In this document: one piece after another, positions 8,222 to 17,547 of the stretch
Numbering within the stretch: the first letter of the stretch is position 1
Layout of the letters: each line of letters starts with the position of its first letter
Assembly (NCBI RefSeq): GCF_004923315.1
Contig: NZ_CP039642.1
Location: 62,001 to 126,000 of the forward strand
Direction of reading: 5' to 3'
Source of the DNA: Azospirillum sp. TSA2s
GTDB taxonomy: Bacteria; Pseudomonadota; Alphaproteobacteria; Azospirillales; Azospirillaceae
DNA length: 64,000 nucleotides
Program-made: the position numbers and the translations under genes
Notes under the pieces: generated by a model
What the model was told of the DNA's origin: nothing
The model's database searches: none
Seen by the model: the letters and a program-made list of their open reading frames with translations, nothing else

Positions 8222-9175
8222 ATGGATCAACGTCCGCTTGGTCGTAGCGGCCTGACGGTGTCCCCGCTCTGCTTCGGCGGCAACGTGTTCGGCTGGACCG
8301 CCGACGAGGCCACCTCCTTCCGGCTGCTCGACGCCTTCGTCGATGCCGGCTTCAACTTCGTCGACACCGCCGACGTCTATTCGGCCTGGGCGCCCGGCAA
8401 CCAGGGCGGCGAGTCCGAGACCATCATCGGCAGTTGGATGAAGAGCCGCGGCAACCGCGACCGCATCGTCGTGGCGACCAAGGTCGGGTCGGAGATGGGG
8501 CCGGGCAGGAAGGGGCTGTCGCCGGCCTGGATCCGGACGGCGGTCGAGGATTCGCTGCGCCGGCTCCAGACCGACCGCATCGACCTCTACCAGTCCCATT
8601 GGGACGATCCCGAGACACCGTTCGAGGACACGCTGGGCGCCTACAAGGAGCTGATCGACCAGGGCAAGGTCCGGGCGATCGGCGCCTCCAACCTGACGGC
8701 GCCCCGCCTGCGCGAGGCGCTGGAGGTCAGCGCCCGCACCGGCCTGCCGCGCTATGAGACCCTGAAGCCGGAATACAATCTCTACAGCCGCGAGGGCTAC
8801 GAGGCGGAGCTGGAGGGGATTTGCCGGGAGAACGGGCTGGGCGTCATCCCCTACTATTCGCTGGCCGCCGGCTTCCTGACCGGCAAGTACCGCTCGGCCG
8901 AAGATGCCGGCAAGAGCGCGCGCGGCGGCGGGGTGGTGTCGAAGTATCTGAACGAGCGCGGCCGGGCCATCCTGGCGGCTCTGGACGAGGTCGCCGGCCG
9001 GCACAAGGCGACGCCGAGCCAAGTGGCGCTCGCCTGGCTGATCGCGCGGCCCGGCCTGACGGCGCCGATCGCGAGCGCGTCGAAGCCGGAGCAGATGGGC
9101 GACCTGATCGCCGCGGCCAGGCTGCGGCTGGATGCCGAGGACATCGGGCGGCTGGATCGGGCCAGTGCCTATTGA
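8222..9175 (+). CDS. Aldo/keto reductase
   Basis: A 317-residue TIM-barrel NADPH-dependent oxidoreductase. The catalytic tetrad is visible: Asp and Tyr in FVDTADVYSAW, Lys in VVATKVGS, His in LYQSHWDDP. The C-terminal phosphate-binding segment (ASASKPEQMGDL) is that of AKR family members that reduce aldehydes and ketones. AAAGGAG about 9 nt before the ATG fixes the start. It follows the MFS exporter by 27 nt. The physiological substrate cannot be told from the sequence. Confidence 0.88.
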   Translation: MDQRPLGRSGLTVSPLCFGGNVFGWTADEATSFRLLDAFVDAGFNFVDTADVYSAWAPGNQGGESETIIGSWMKSRGNRDRIVVATKVGSEMGPGRKGLSPAWIRTAVEDSLRRLQTDRIDLYQSHWDDPETPFEDTLGAYKELIDQGKVRAIGASNLTAPRLREALEVSARTGLPRYETLKPEYNLYSREGYEAELEGICRENGLGVIPYYSLAAGFLTGKYRSAEDAGKSARGGGVVSKYLNERGRAILAALDEVAGRHKATPSQVALAWLIARPGLTAPIASASKPEQMGDLIAAARLRLDAEDIGRLDRASAY

Positions 9176-9184
9176 GGCGGCCCG

Positions 9185-10555
9185 TCAGGGAGTGGGAATC
9201 GCCGCCGCTTTGGACGGGGCCGGTTTGCCGGCCGCGTCCGTCTTCAGCACCGCCAGGAAGGCGTCGGCCATGGCGTGATAGACCGAATGCGGGCAGACCA
9301 GCCGCGACAGGGTGGTGGCGAGCGCGGCGCTCAGCATCAGCGGCAGCAGCATCTCGGGCGAGGCGCTCATCTCCGTCACGATGACGACGGCGGTCAGGGG
9401 GGCCTGCACCACGCCGGCGAAATAGGACACCATCGACAGCAGGACAATGGCGCCCAGCGAGCTGTCCGGCAGCAGCCCGCCGATGATCGAGCCGATGCCG
9501 GCCCCGACCGACAGCGAGGGGGAGAAGATGCCGCCGGGAATGCCGCAGATGCCGGACAGGACGGTCGCCAGCAGCTTTGCCGGGGCATAGTACCAGGGCA
9601 GCGTCTCCACCCCGTCCAGCACGGCGCGCGCCTGCTCATAGCCGGTGCCGAAGGTCAGGCCGCCGGTGGCGGCGCCGATCGCCGCCAGGGCAAGGCCGCA
9701 GCCCAACGCGATGAGCAGCGGGTGGCGGGCCAGCCGTCCACCCAGGCCGCAGCGGATCCAGCGCGTCAGAAACAGCAGCAGGGAGCTGAATCCGCCGCCG
9801 GCCAGACCGCCGACGACGCCGGTCGCCAGAACCGCCTCCCAGTCGTGCCAGCTGGCCGAGGCGGCGGTGTGGCCGAAATAGGCGTAGTTGCCGAGCAGGC
9901 CGACGGCGACCAGACCGGCCGCCACCACCGCGATCAGGACAAGGCTGCTGGTCCGCCTTTCGAAGCTGCGGGCCATCTCCTCGATGGCGAAGACGATGCC
10001 GGCCAGCGGCGTGTTGAAGGCCGCGGCGACGCCGGCCGCTCCACCGGCGAGGATCAGACCAGGCTCCCGCCCCAGCCCGGCGATGGAACCGGCCATCAGC
10101 ATGATCGAGGCGCCGACCTGCACCGTCGGTCCCTCGCGCCCGATGGAGGCGCCGCAGGCCAGCCCGACCAGGGTCAGCAGGATCTTCCCCACGGCGATGC
10201 GCGGCGACAGCAGCCGGCGCTTGGCCGCCGGGTCCTGGACATGGCGCGCGGCGATGGCCTGGGGAATGCCGCTGCCCTGCGATCCCGGCACCACGCGAAG
10301 GGCGACCCAGGCGGAAAAGGCCAGACCCAGCGGAGTCAGCAGAAAGGGCAGCCAGGGAACTGCCCCGACGGCCAGCCGGAACAGCTGCTGGGCGTAATCC
10401 GCGGCGACGGCGAACAGGACGGCGACCAGCCCGACGGCAGCGGCACCGGACCAGAACAGCAGGCGCCGCCGCCAGTTTCTGGGGGACATCCAGACATGGT
10501 GGGGCCGGCGCAGCCGGTTGGGCAGCGGGTGGTGCGGGCGATTGGCAGAAGGCAT
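9185..10555 (-). CDS. ClC-family chloride/proton antiporter
   Basis: A 456-residue inner-membrane protein with the ClC selectivity-filter motifs in order: GSGIPQ (about 93-98), GREGPTVQ (about 139-146) and GIPGGIFSPSLSVGAG (about 343-358). The glutamate in GREGPTVQ (external gate) and the EE of FAIEEM (position of the internal proton glutamate) are kept, which favours a proton-coupled exchanger over a channel. There is no CBS domain tail. The ATG at 10555 gives a 20-residue basic leader; a start at the internal Met (MSPRNW) is possible. It is convergent with the aldo/keto reductase gene. Confidence 0.9.
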   Translation of the reverse strand: MPSANRPHHPLPNRLRRPHHVWMSPRNWRRRLLFWSGAAAVGLVAVLFAVAADYAQQLFRLAVGAVPWLPFLLTPLGLAFSAWVALRVVPGSQGSGIPQAIAARHVQDPAAKRRLLSPRIAVGKILLTLVGLACGASIGREGPTVQVGASIMLMAGSIAGLGREPGLILAGGAAGVAAAFNTPLAGIVFAIEEMARSFERRTSSLVLIAVVAAGLVAVGLLGNYAYFGHTAASASWHDWEAVLATGVVGGLAGGGFSSLLLFLTRWIRCGLGGRLARHPLLIALGCGLALAAIGAATGGLTFGTGYEQARAVLDGVETLPWYYAPAKLLATVLSGICGIPGGIFSPSLSVGAGIGSIIGGLLPDSSLGAIVLLSMVSYFAGVVQAPLTAVVIVTEMSASPEMLLPLMLSAALATTLSRLVCPHSVYHAMADAFLAVLKTDAAGKPAPSKAAAIPTP

Positions 10556-10691
10556 CGACGGGGGCCGGAAGCGGGGGAAAAGGACGGATGAAACGGCAGG
10601 GGGCCGAGTTTAGGTCCGTTTTTTTCCGCAGGTCCAGCCACGCTCGTGCAGATCTGGCCCGAAGAGGCCGTTCGTGCACGAAAATATGGCG

Positions 10692-10889
10692 TCAGCGGCG
10701 GGCGGTGCTGCCCGAATGGGGCTGGTGGGGACGGGAGGAGCGGCCGCGAGAGGCGATGGCGGCGCCTTGCAGGGTGCGCTGGCCGCGGCGCGCTTGCGCC
10801 TGCTCCACCTCGCGGCGGAAGTTGGGGCCGAGAGCCTCGTAGGCGGCCTTCAGCTCCGGGTCCTTCATCCAGAATTCCTGGCGATCCAT
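10692..10889 (-). CDS. Small protein of unknown function
   Basis: A 65-residue basic protein. The first half is helical and acidic (DPELKAAYEALGPNFRREVE); the second half is rich in Arg, Gln and Ser. AGAGGAAA sits 2 nt before the ATG. The opening resembles the start of some small antitoxin-like proteins, but no partner lies next to it. It could be genuine or chance; codon use is consistent with coding. Confidence 0.45.
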   Translation of the reverse strand: MDRQEFWMKDPELKAAYEALGPNFRREVEQAQARRGQRTLQGAAIASRGRSSRPHQPHSGSTARR

Positions 10890-11388
10890 GGTTTCCTCTT
10901 ATATTGGCTGGCCGCCGGCCGAATGCCGGGCAGACCTGCGGCATGCCGCCCTTAGCGGAAAATGCGCCGTGGGCGGGTCATCCGATGTGTTTCACGGGAC
11001 GACCCCCACGTTCCTTTTGGAAAGGAAGGGGCGGCATGACGACTGACAGGTTGGGGCGGTGAGTCTTCACTTCAAGATACGCCCGGTGTCGGATTGGGCG
11101 ACTTTTCGAAAGCCATAACGCCCCGCCCACCTCAAGGTTCCAGCCGGACCATTATCGGCCGCAGGTGATAAACACCGCGGCAGGGGGGAGGATTACGGAA
11201 TTCCCCTCTCCCGTCCCGGGAGAGGGAAGGGGCCCGCCGCGCAGCGGTGGGAAGGGTGAGGGATGATCCAAGGAACCATGCGGTTCGGAATTCTTGGGCT
11301 CCCCCTCACCCTCCCCACTTCGTGGGTCCCCTCCCTCTCCCGGGGCGGGAGAGGGCGTTTATCGCAGCCCTGGTCAGGGAAGCGTGGA
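10890..11388. other. Gene-free stretch upstream of the small protein, with repeat B copy 1
   Basis: About 500 bp. The last third is repeat B copy 1 (11204-11355). The rest holds no convincing gene; it includes the promoter side of the small protein gene and a 60-bp AT-richer patch near 11060-11130. Confidence 0.6.
11204..11355. repeat. Family B palindromic repeat, copy 1
   Basis: Opens CCCTCTCCCGTCCCGGGAGA and closes with CCCTCTCCCGGGGCGGGAGA; the inner arms are GGCCCGCCGC...GGGAAGGGTGAGG and CCCTCACCCTCCC. A central AGGAACCATGCGGTTC hairpin is shared with copies 2 and 8. It lies just beyond the stop of the beta-helix gene. Confidence 0.92.
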
Positions 11389-13659
11389 TCAGGCGTGCAG
11401 CAGGCCAATGTCATTGTAGGCGATGTGGTCGAAGCCATGGGCGTAGACCGGCGAGGTCGACGACAGGCTGAAGTCGTCCGCACCCGGATTGACGAAACCC
11501 GGGTTCAGCATCACCGAACCCTTGTCGTACCCGGCGGCCTGCCAGTTCGACAGGGTGCCCCAGGCGCCGCTCGACATCACCTGCGGCCAGGCGTCGAACT
11601 CCTTCTCGGCGGTGTTCAGGCTGCTGTAGAAGTTGTCGTGGAGGTTGCCGACATTGGCCGGGCCGTAGATGTGGACGGCCGTGCCCTCGCGCACGTCGAT
11701 GACGTTGCCGGAAATGTCGTTGCCGGTCATCGCGTGGCCCTTCCAGCCGCTCCAGGCCACCGGCTGCTGCAGGCCGATCTGGGCGCCGCTGTTGCCGGCG
11801 ATCACGTTCTCCGTGACCGTGTTGTTCCAGCCGCCATGCAGGAAGACGCCGCCGATGTTGTCGTGGACGACGTTGCCCTTCACCGTGGTGCCGCTGGTCC
11901 AGTCGTCCAGATAGATGCCCCAGCTCGCCACCTGCCCGGTCGGGTTGGTCGCGGTGGTGCCGGACACGTCGTTGTTGACGACGGTGTGATTGGCCAGATC
12001 CTGCTGGCGGTTGATCAGGTAGATGCCGCCGCCGTCGTTCGATTCGAGGTTGGCGTTGATCACCTTGTTGTAGGAGATGGTGACGCGATAGGCCGCGTCG
12101 CTGCCGTCGGTCTGCACCGAGCCGACGGCGATGGCCTTCTCCGGCGAGTTTTCGATCTGGTTGTGGGTGACCTTGACGTCGGAGCTGCCGTTGATCCAGA
12201 TGCCGGCGTCGCCGCGGTCGGCGGCGTTCGGGTGCCGGATCAGGTTGTCCGACACCTGCGTGAAGTTGGAGCCGGCCTTGACGAAGATCGACTCGGCGCC
12301 GGTGTTGTCGAACTGGTTGCCGGTGACCTTGCTGTTGGCGCTGTTCTGCACCGTGATGCCATAGCCGCCGCCCTTCACCACGTTGTTGGCGAAGGTCAGG
12401 CCGGAGGCGTTGTCGGCGAAGACGTAATGGCCGGTGGTGACGCCGTCGGCGAAGCTCAGGCCTTCGATGGTGACGTTCTTGGCGCCGCCGAGGCCGAAGG
12501 ACACCGACGCCGTCGAACTGCCGTGGATCACCGCCTTCTCATTGCCGTAACCGGCGAAGGTGACGCCGGAGTCCTGGCTGTTCAGCCACAGCCCGTTCTG
12601 GTGGTAGTCGCCGCCGCGGATGTAGGTGGTGTCGATGTTCGGATCGGCGCGCATCGCCGCCTGCGCCTTGGCGAGGCTGGCGAAGGGGCCGTCGGTGCCG
12701 GCGGCGTTGGGGGCGGCCAGCTTGCCCGACCAGCTGTCCTTGCCGTTGGTGGCGACGTAGAAGGCCGGGCCGGTTGGGGCCGGGGTGGTCGGCGTCGGCG
12801 TCGGCGTGGTCGGGGTGGGGGTGGTCGGCGTCGGGGTGGTGGTGGTGCCGGCCGGGAAATCGGAGGCCGGGGCGTTCACCACCAGCGTGCCGTTCCACCA
12901 CATCCCCTTCTGGCCGGCGATCACGTCCTTGCCGTCGAGCGCGCCCTTGTCATAGGTGACGGCGCTGCTGGTGGAGGCGTAGCTGTGGCCGTTGATGGAG
13001 ATGCTGTTGACGGTCAGGCTGCGGTCCTGGCCGTTGATCATGGCATCGTTGTCGTACTGGACCTGCACCTTGTGCGCGACATGGTCGGCGGCATCGGTGG
13101 TGAAGGTGAAATTCTTGGCGGTGGTGCCGGCGGTCGCCTCGCCGATCTGCTTGCCGTCGACCAGCACCTTGAAGTGGGCGTTGACGCCGCCCGCCGCGGT
13201 GCCCGACGCGTTCACCACGATGGTGTCTTTGCCCGCCGTCGCGGCCGGGGCCGGGGTGGGGGTCGCGGCGGGGAAATAGCTCTTGTCGGCGTTCACCACC
13301 AGCGTGCCGTTCCACCACATGTTCGACTGGCCGGCGGCGACGTCGCGGCCGTCGAGCGCGCCCTTGTCGTAGCTGACGATGCCGGCGGTCGGCGCGATCG
13401 TCTTGCCGCCGATGCTGATGCTGTTGACGGTCAGGCTGCGGTCCTGGCCGTTGATGACGGCGTCGTTGTCGTACTGGATCTGCACCTTGTGCGCGGTGTC
13501 GGCGGTCAGCACGGGGGTGAAGACGAAATCCTTCGCCGTCGTGCCGGCGGTGCCCTCACCCACCTTCTGGCCGTCGACCAGCAGGGTGAAATGGGCGTTC
13601 ACGCCGGCGGCGGCCTTGCCCAGGGCGTTGACGACGATCTTGGTGGAGGTGGTGGCCAT
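11389..13659 (-). CDS. Beta-helix protein with two CBM60-like xylan-binding modules
   Basis: A 756-residue protein. Two near-identical beta-sandwich modules (about 5-130 and 144-270) carry the CBM60-like pattern: IVVNA, HFTLLVDG, YDNDAVINGQDRSLTVNSI and a closing MWWNGTLVVNA. A Thr/Pro linker (271-297) leads to a right-handed parallel beta-helix (about 298-756) with NosD/pectate-lyase-like repeats such as NNTVTENVIAGN. CBM60 modules bind xylan or galactan through calcium; the beta-helix could be a polysaccharide lyase, epimerase or hydrolase, not resolved here. No Sec signal peptide is seen at the chosen start (GAGGAC upstream). The GH5 protein at 17548 carries the same paired modules. Confidence 0.8.
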   Translation of the reverse strand: MATTSTKIVVNALGKAAAGVNAHFTLLVDGQKVGEGTAGTTAKDFVFTPVLTADTAHKVQIQYDNDAVINGQDRSLTVNSISIGGKTIAPTAGIVSYDKGALDGRDVAAGQSNMWWNGTLVVNADKSYFPAATPTPAPAATAGKDTIVVNASGTAAGGVNAHFKVLVDGKQIGEATAGTTAKNFTFTTDAADHVAHKVQVQYDNDAMINGQDRSLTVNSISINGHSYASTSSAVTYDKGALDGKDVIAGQKGMWWNGTLVVNAPASDFPAGTTTTPTPTTPTPTTPTPTPTTPAPTGPAFYVATNGKDSWSGKLAAPNAAGTDGPFASLAKAQAAMRADPNIDTTYIRGGDYHQNGLWLNSQDSGVTFAGYGNEKAVIHGSSTASVSFGLGGAKNVTIEGLSFADGVTTGHYVFADNASGLTFANNVVKGGGYGITVQNSANSKVTGNQFDNTGAESIFVKAGSNFTQVSDNLIRHPNAADRGDAGIWINGSSDVKVTHNQIENSPEKAIAVGSVQTDGSDAAYRVTISYNKVINANLESNDGGGIYLINRQQDLANHTVVNNDVSGTTATNPTGQVASWGIYLDDWTSGTTVKGNVVHDNIGGVFLHGGWNNTVTENVIAGNSGAQIGLQQPVAWSGWKGHAMTGNDISGNVIDVREGTAVHIYGPANVGNLHDNFYSSLNTAEKEFDAWPQVMSSGAWGTLSNWQAAGYDKGSVMLNPGFVNPGADDFSLSSTSPVYAHGFDHIAYNDIGLLHA

Positions 13660-14066
13660 CGGTTCGGTGTCCTCGCCTGATGTGCCCCGGGGCCTTGCCG
13701 TGCCCCTGGGGTCTGATGTCCGTTTTGGGCCTGAACCCGGATGCCGGCGGAGGATGGCGAGGAGCGGCGGGATCTTTGTGTGATGTTTTCGCTTAAAAGC
13801 GCCGAATCTGCGACAAATTGTGGCTAATCCTGCCGTGGGCCGATTTGCACGATGGTCATGATTGCAGTGCAGCATTTCCGCAACAGCGACCCGTGCGAAA
13901 ATTGCGGCTTTCCCGTATTCCTGCAGGAAGCCGTTGAACGAAAGGTGCTTTTCCCGGATTGTTTGGAATAGCCACAACTGTCTACCGCCGGAACGAGACG
14001 CGGTGACCGCGAGGCTTCGGACCCCCATATGTCCGGACGCCGAGCGGAACGAGGATTGACTGAGAG
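13660..14066. other. Divergent promoter region
   Basis: About 400 bp between the divergent beta-helix and thioesterase genes. It contains the only AT-richer DNA nearby (about 13780-13990), where promoters for both are expected. I see no clear inverted repeat or sigma-factor consensus. Confidence 0.4.
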
Positions 14067-14552
14067 ATGCACGAGTACAGCGAGCGGCCGCGCCGCGCCG
14101 ACGATCACCCCAGCCACCGGCCTTTGCCGCCGGGCTGTTTCCGGGTGCAGCGGCCCATTCGCTTTTCCCACTGCGACCCGGCCGGCATCGTCTATTTCCC
14201 GGTCTATTTCGACATGTTCAACGGCGCGGTGGAGGACTGGTTCACCCAGGGGCTGGACATCGACTATGCGACGATGATCCTGCAGCGGCGGCTGGGCCTG
14301 CCGATCGTGCATGCCGAATGCGATTTCGTGATCCCCAGCCGCATGGGCGACACGCTGACGCTGGGCGTCCTGCTGGAACGGCTGGGCCGCAGCTCGCTCA
14401 AGCTGCGGATCAACGGCGAGCATGAGGGGCAGGTGCGGCTGTCGGGCAGCCTGACGGTGGTCACCACCTCGCTGGACGATTTCGCCGCGGTGCCGATCCC
14501 CGACGACATCCGCGCCGCCATGCAGCGCTATCAGGCGGGTTGCGACGCGTAA
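14067..14552 (+). CDS. Hotdog-fold acyl-CoA thioesterase, 4-hydroxybenzoyl-CoA type
   Basis: A 161-residue protein with one hotdog domain (about 28-155). The segment RFSHCDPAGIVYFPVYFDMF contains the catalytic Asp of the 4HBT/YbgC-type active site (HCDPAGIVY). The N-terminal 27 residues are an Arg/Pro-rich extension. It hydrolyses an acyl- or aryl-CoA; the substrate is unknown. GAGGA upstream of the ATG supports the start. A family B repeat separates it from the downstream Lrp/AsnC gene. Confidence 0.85.
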   Translation: MHEYSERPRRADDHPSHRPLPPGCFRVQRPIRFSHCDPAGIVYFPVYFDMFNGAVEDWFTQGLDIDYATMILQRRLGLPIVHAECDFVIPSRMGDTLTLGVLLERLGRSSLKLRINGEHEGQVRLSGSLTVVTTSLDDFAAVPIPDDIRAAMQRYQAGCDA

Positions 14553-14573
14553 GGGGCGGGTTGGGTATTTCCC

Positions 14574-14725
14574 CCCTCTCCCGCCCCGGGAGAGGGAAGG
14601 GGCCCGCCGCAAAGCGGTGGGAAGGGTGAGGGGTATTGCAAGGAACCATGCGGTTCGTGATGCTTGGATCACCCCTCACCCTCCCCACTTCGTGGGGCCC
14701 CTCCCTCTCCCGGGACGGGAGAGAG
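14574..14725. repeat. Family B palindromic repeat, copy 2
   Basis: Same architecture as copy 1, including the AGGAACCATGCGGTTC centre. It fills the gap between the thioesterase and Lrp/AsnC genes; its right end is slightly diverged (CGGGACGGGAGAGAG). Confidence 0.92.
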
Positions 14726-14761
14726 CCTTTTTGTGCGCCCTGCCCTCTCTGACGGACCTCC

Positions 14762-15187
14762 ATGGACGACATCGACCGCCGGCTGATCGATCTGTTGACG
14801 GTGAACGCCCGCACCAGCACGGCGGCGCTCGGCCGCGCGCTGGGGCTGTCGCGGTCCACCGTGCAGGACCGCATCGCGCGGCTGGAACGCCAGGGGGTGA
14901 TCGCCGGCTATACCGTGAAGCTGGGCGATCCGGCGCCGCGCCGCGGCGTGTCGGCGCTGGTGATGATCAGCGTGAACGCCCGGCTGGCCGACCGCGCCGT
15001 CCATGCCCTGCGCAAGATGCCGGAGGTGATCCGGCTGCACAGCATCAGCGGCCAGTATGATCTCTGCGCCACCGTCGGCACCGAGACGCATGACGCGATG
15101 GACGCCGCGCTGGACAGCATCGGCCGCCTGCCCGGTGTGGAGCGGACGATGTCGTCGATCGTGCTGTCGACGAAGATGGAACGGTAG
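14762..15187 (+). CDS. Lrp/AsnC-family transcriptional regulator
   Basis: A 141-residue regulator. The N-terminal winged helix (4-60; DRRLIDLLTVNARTSTAALG, then LGLSRSTVQDRIARLERQGV) is followed by an RAM/ligand-binding domain (about 65-138; GQYDLCATVGT, then LPGVERTMSSIVLSTK). Such proteins assemble as octamers and respond to amino acids. The target is not evident; it is convergent with pyruvate kinase and downstream of a thioesterase. Confidence 0.9.
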   Translation: MDDIDRRLIDLLTVNARTSTAALGRALGLSRSTVQDRIARLERQGVIAGYTVKLGDPAPRRGVSALVMISVNARLADRAVHALRKMPEVIRLHSISGQYDLCATVGTETHDAMDAALDSIGRLPGVERTMSSIVLSTKMER

Positions 15188-15223
15188 GAGAGGCCCCCCG
15201 CCCGGTAAGGAAGGGGGCTCTCC
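15187..15223. terminator. Bidirectional hairpin between asnC-like and pyk genes
   Basis: GGAGAGGCCCCCC pairs with GGGGGCTCTCC (11 bp, one bulge) in the gap between two convergent genes. There is no T-run, so it would act as a two-way end structure. Its loop side contains an iteron-like 16-mer, CCCCCGCCCGGTAAGG (15195-15210). Confidence 0.45.
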
Positions 15224-15229
15224 CTGCCC

Positions 15230-16654
15230 TTACGCCTTCCCGTCCATCTGGATGACGCGCAGGTTGTTGGTGGTGCCGGCCTGGGCGAAGGGGATGCCGG
15301 CGACGACGACCATGGTGCCGATCCGGCCGGCGAACTCCTCCGCCCGCGCGGTGGAGATGGCGCGGTCGACCATCTCCTCGTAGGTGCGGATGTCGTCGGA
15401 CAGAACGCTGTGGGCGCCCCACAGCAGGCAGAGCCGGCGCGACACCGCCTTGTCCGGGGTGATCGCCAGGATCGGCACCTCCGGCCGCTTGCGGGCGATG
15501 CGCGCCGCGGTGGTGCCGCTGGAGGTGAAGGCGACGATGGCCGAGGAATGCAGGCTGTTGGCCAGATCGGCGGCGGCGGCGGCCACGGCGTGGGGCGGGC
15601 TGTGCTCCTCCCCCGGATGGGTCGCCTGGATCAGCGAGTGATAGAGCTTGTGCTGCTCGGTGGAGCGGATGATGCGGTCCATCATGGTGACCGCTTCGAC
15701 CGGATACTGGCCCGACGCCGATTCGGCCGACAGCATCACCGCGTCGGCGCCGTCATAGATGGCGGTCGCCACGTCCGACGCCTCGGCCCGCGTCGGGGTC
15801 GGGGCGGAGACCATCGAATCGAGCATCTGGGTGGCGACGATCACCGGCTTCACCGCCAGACGGCAGGCGCGCACCAGTTCCTTTTGGCGGCCGGGCACGT
15901 CCTCGTGCGGGATTTCGACGCCGAGGTCGCCGCGCGCCACCATCACCGCGTCCGACAGGCGGATGATGTCGTCGATCCGCTCCAGCGCCTGCGGCTTCTC
16001 GATCTTCGCCATGATGCCGGCGCGGTCGCCGATCAGGCCGCGGCCCTCGATGATGTCGCCCGGCTTCTGCACGAAGGACATGGCGACCCAGTCGACGCCC
16101 AGTTCCAGCCCGAAGGCGAGGTCGGCGCGGTCCTTGGATGTGAGCGGCGACAGGTCGAGCACGGTGCCCGGCAGGTTGACGCCCTTGCGGTTGGAGATGG
16201 TGCCGCCGACGACGACGCGGGCCTCGATCCAGTCGTCGCCCAGCTCGGTCACCTCGACGCGGACGCGGCCGTCGTCGATCAGCAGATGGTGGCCCGGCAT
16301 GATGGCGGCGAAGATTTCCGGGTGCGGCAGCGGGATGGAGCGCTTGTCGCCGTCGCTGCCCTGCAGGACGAAGCGGATCGATTCGCCGGTGGTGACGGCG
16401 ATCTTGCCGTCGCGGATGGTGCCGACGCGGATCTTCGGGCCCTGGAGATCCTGCAGGATGCCGATGGGGCGGCCGACCTCCGCCTCCAGCTCGCGGATGG
16501 CGCGGTGGACCTTGGCGTGGTCGTCGTGGGTGCCGTGGCTGAAGTTCAGCCGGAAGGTGTCGACGCCGGCCAGGAACAGGGTTTTCAGCATCTCGGGCGA
16601 GTTGCTGGCCGGTCCGACGGTGGCGACGATCTTGGCGCGGCGATGACGGCGCAT
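15230..16654 (-). CDS. pyk: Pyruvate kinase
   Basis: A 474-residue type II-like pyruvate kinase. The opening RRAKIVATVGPAS, the substrate segment FRLNFSHG, the Mg/K-binding QDLQGPKIRVG, the active-site stretch AKIEKPQALERIDDI with MVARGDLGVEIP, and the C-terminal allosteric domain (about 350-470) are all present. It converts phosphoenolpyruvate and ADP to pyruvate and ATP, the last step of glycolysis. It stands alone, convergent with the Lrp/AsnC gene. Finding it on a replicon with its own Rep_3 origin suggests a chromid or a second copy. Confidence 0.95.
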   Translation of the reverse strand: MRRHRRAKIVATVGPASNSPEMLKTLFLAGVDTFRLNFSHGTHDDHAKVHRAIRELEAEVGRPIGILQDLQGPKIRVGTIRDGKIAVTTGESIRFVLQGSDGDKRSIPLPHPEIFAAIMPGHHLLIDDGRVRVEVTELGDDWIEARVVVGGTISNRKGVNLPGTVLDLSPLTSKDRADLAFGLELGVDWVAMSFVQKPGDIIEGRGLIGDRAGIMAKIEKPQALERIDDIIRLSDAVMVARGDLGVEIPHEDVPGRQKELVRACRLAVKPVIVATQMLDSMVSAPTPTRAEASDVATAIYDGADAVMLSAESASGQYPVEAVTMMDRIIRSTEQHKLYHSLIQATHPGEEHSPPHAVAAAAADLANSLHSSAIVAFTSSGTTAARIARKRPEVPILAITPDKAVSRRLCLLWGAHSVLSDDIRTYEEMVDRAISTARAEEFAGRIGTMVVVAGIPFAQAGTTNNLRVIQMDGKA

Positions 16655-17547
16655 GTGGTTCCGGCCGCGGGGGCCGTCCTCTTTGGCTGGGCCGTCCGGT
16701 GCGCCGACGGGACGGCGGCCACCTTGGAGGGACGGCGGGGTGACTGGTCAGCAATGGAACGGCCGGAGCGCGCACCCGTTGGGGTAGCCCGTCGACTGTT
16801 CGCGTGCCTGAACAAGGTGTCGCCATCGCCGCCGGAAAGCAAGGCGACTGGCGGAATTGGAATTCTTCCAACTGCCCGTGCGGGTCCTTGATGGCGCGGA
16901 TGGGGGCGCGGATGGGGGAGCGGCGGGGCTGCGCGTCTCGCAGCGGAAGGTCGGCGGGGGCGGGGTTGGGGATGGGCGGGTGGAGGGGAACGTGACCATC
17001 GCCAGTCGAACGATTTGGGTGTGAAAGGAATATAATCTTTAACGCAATCCCTTAACGAAGCGGTCAAGCGACGTTGCGCGCCCACGTTTGTTAACTTTTT
17101 TGCCAACGCGAAAGGCCGTTTTCGAATTGGAATTACCTCCGTCGCTGTAGCCCGGCGTGCCGGATGTTTTCCAATCCAGTGTCCGAATGGATAAATATAA
17201 TCGGCAATCATCTGGTGAAATCTCGGGCATATTTTGGAAGAATGATGCGCAGAAGCGAGTTTGATGGGATTGGTATTGGTCTATGTCTTTTGAGATCATC
17301 TTGAGAAAGTGAGTGGAAGCAAAGTGGATACTGATGTGATGAAAAGAAGACTGTGTGTTGGATCGCAGAACCTGTGACCAAGATGGGATATAGTTTGCCG
17401 ATCTGACTCCGCCCCCTTGAACGACCCTGTGATCGGCTGAGCCAAATTTGCCACAAGCTTCGAGAAAAGTTAACCGGACTTGGAAAGGTTTCGTTAACCA
17501 TTCAAGCCCCAGCATGGCTTCAACACAACGGACATAGGATTGAAGTC
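16655..17547. other. Long gene-free region with an AT-rich half
   Basis: About 890 bp between pyk and the GH5 gene. The first 330 bp are GC-rich and featureless. From about 16995 to 17545 base composition drops clearly (runs such as TGGGATTGGTATTGGTCTAT and TGATGTGATGAAAAGAAGAC). A 158-codon open frame on the minus strand (17039-17515) has no coding character. The AT-rich half probably holds the GH5 promoter and may be foreign DNA or a remnant. Confidence 0.5.

Noticed and set aside
11263..13680. An 805-codon open frame on the plus strand opposite the beta-helix gene
   Set aside because: It mirrors the codon positions of the real gene; its translation is valine-, glycine- and alanine-rich with no domain. 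Similar long antisense frames at 17494-19926, 29255-31966 and 32851-36513 were rejected for the same reason.
17039..17515. A 158-codon frame in the AT-rich island, minus strand
   Set aside because: No ribosome-binding site, no recognisable domain, and composition without third-position GC preference; chance frame in low-GC DNA.
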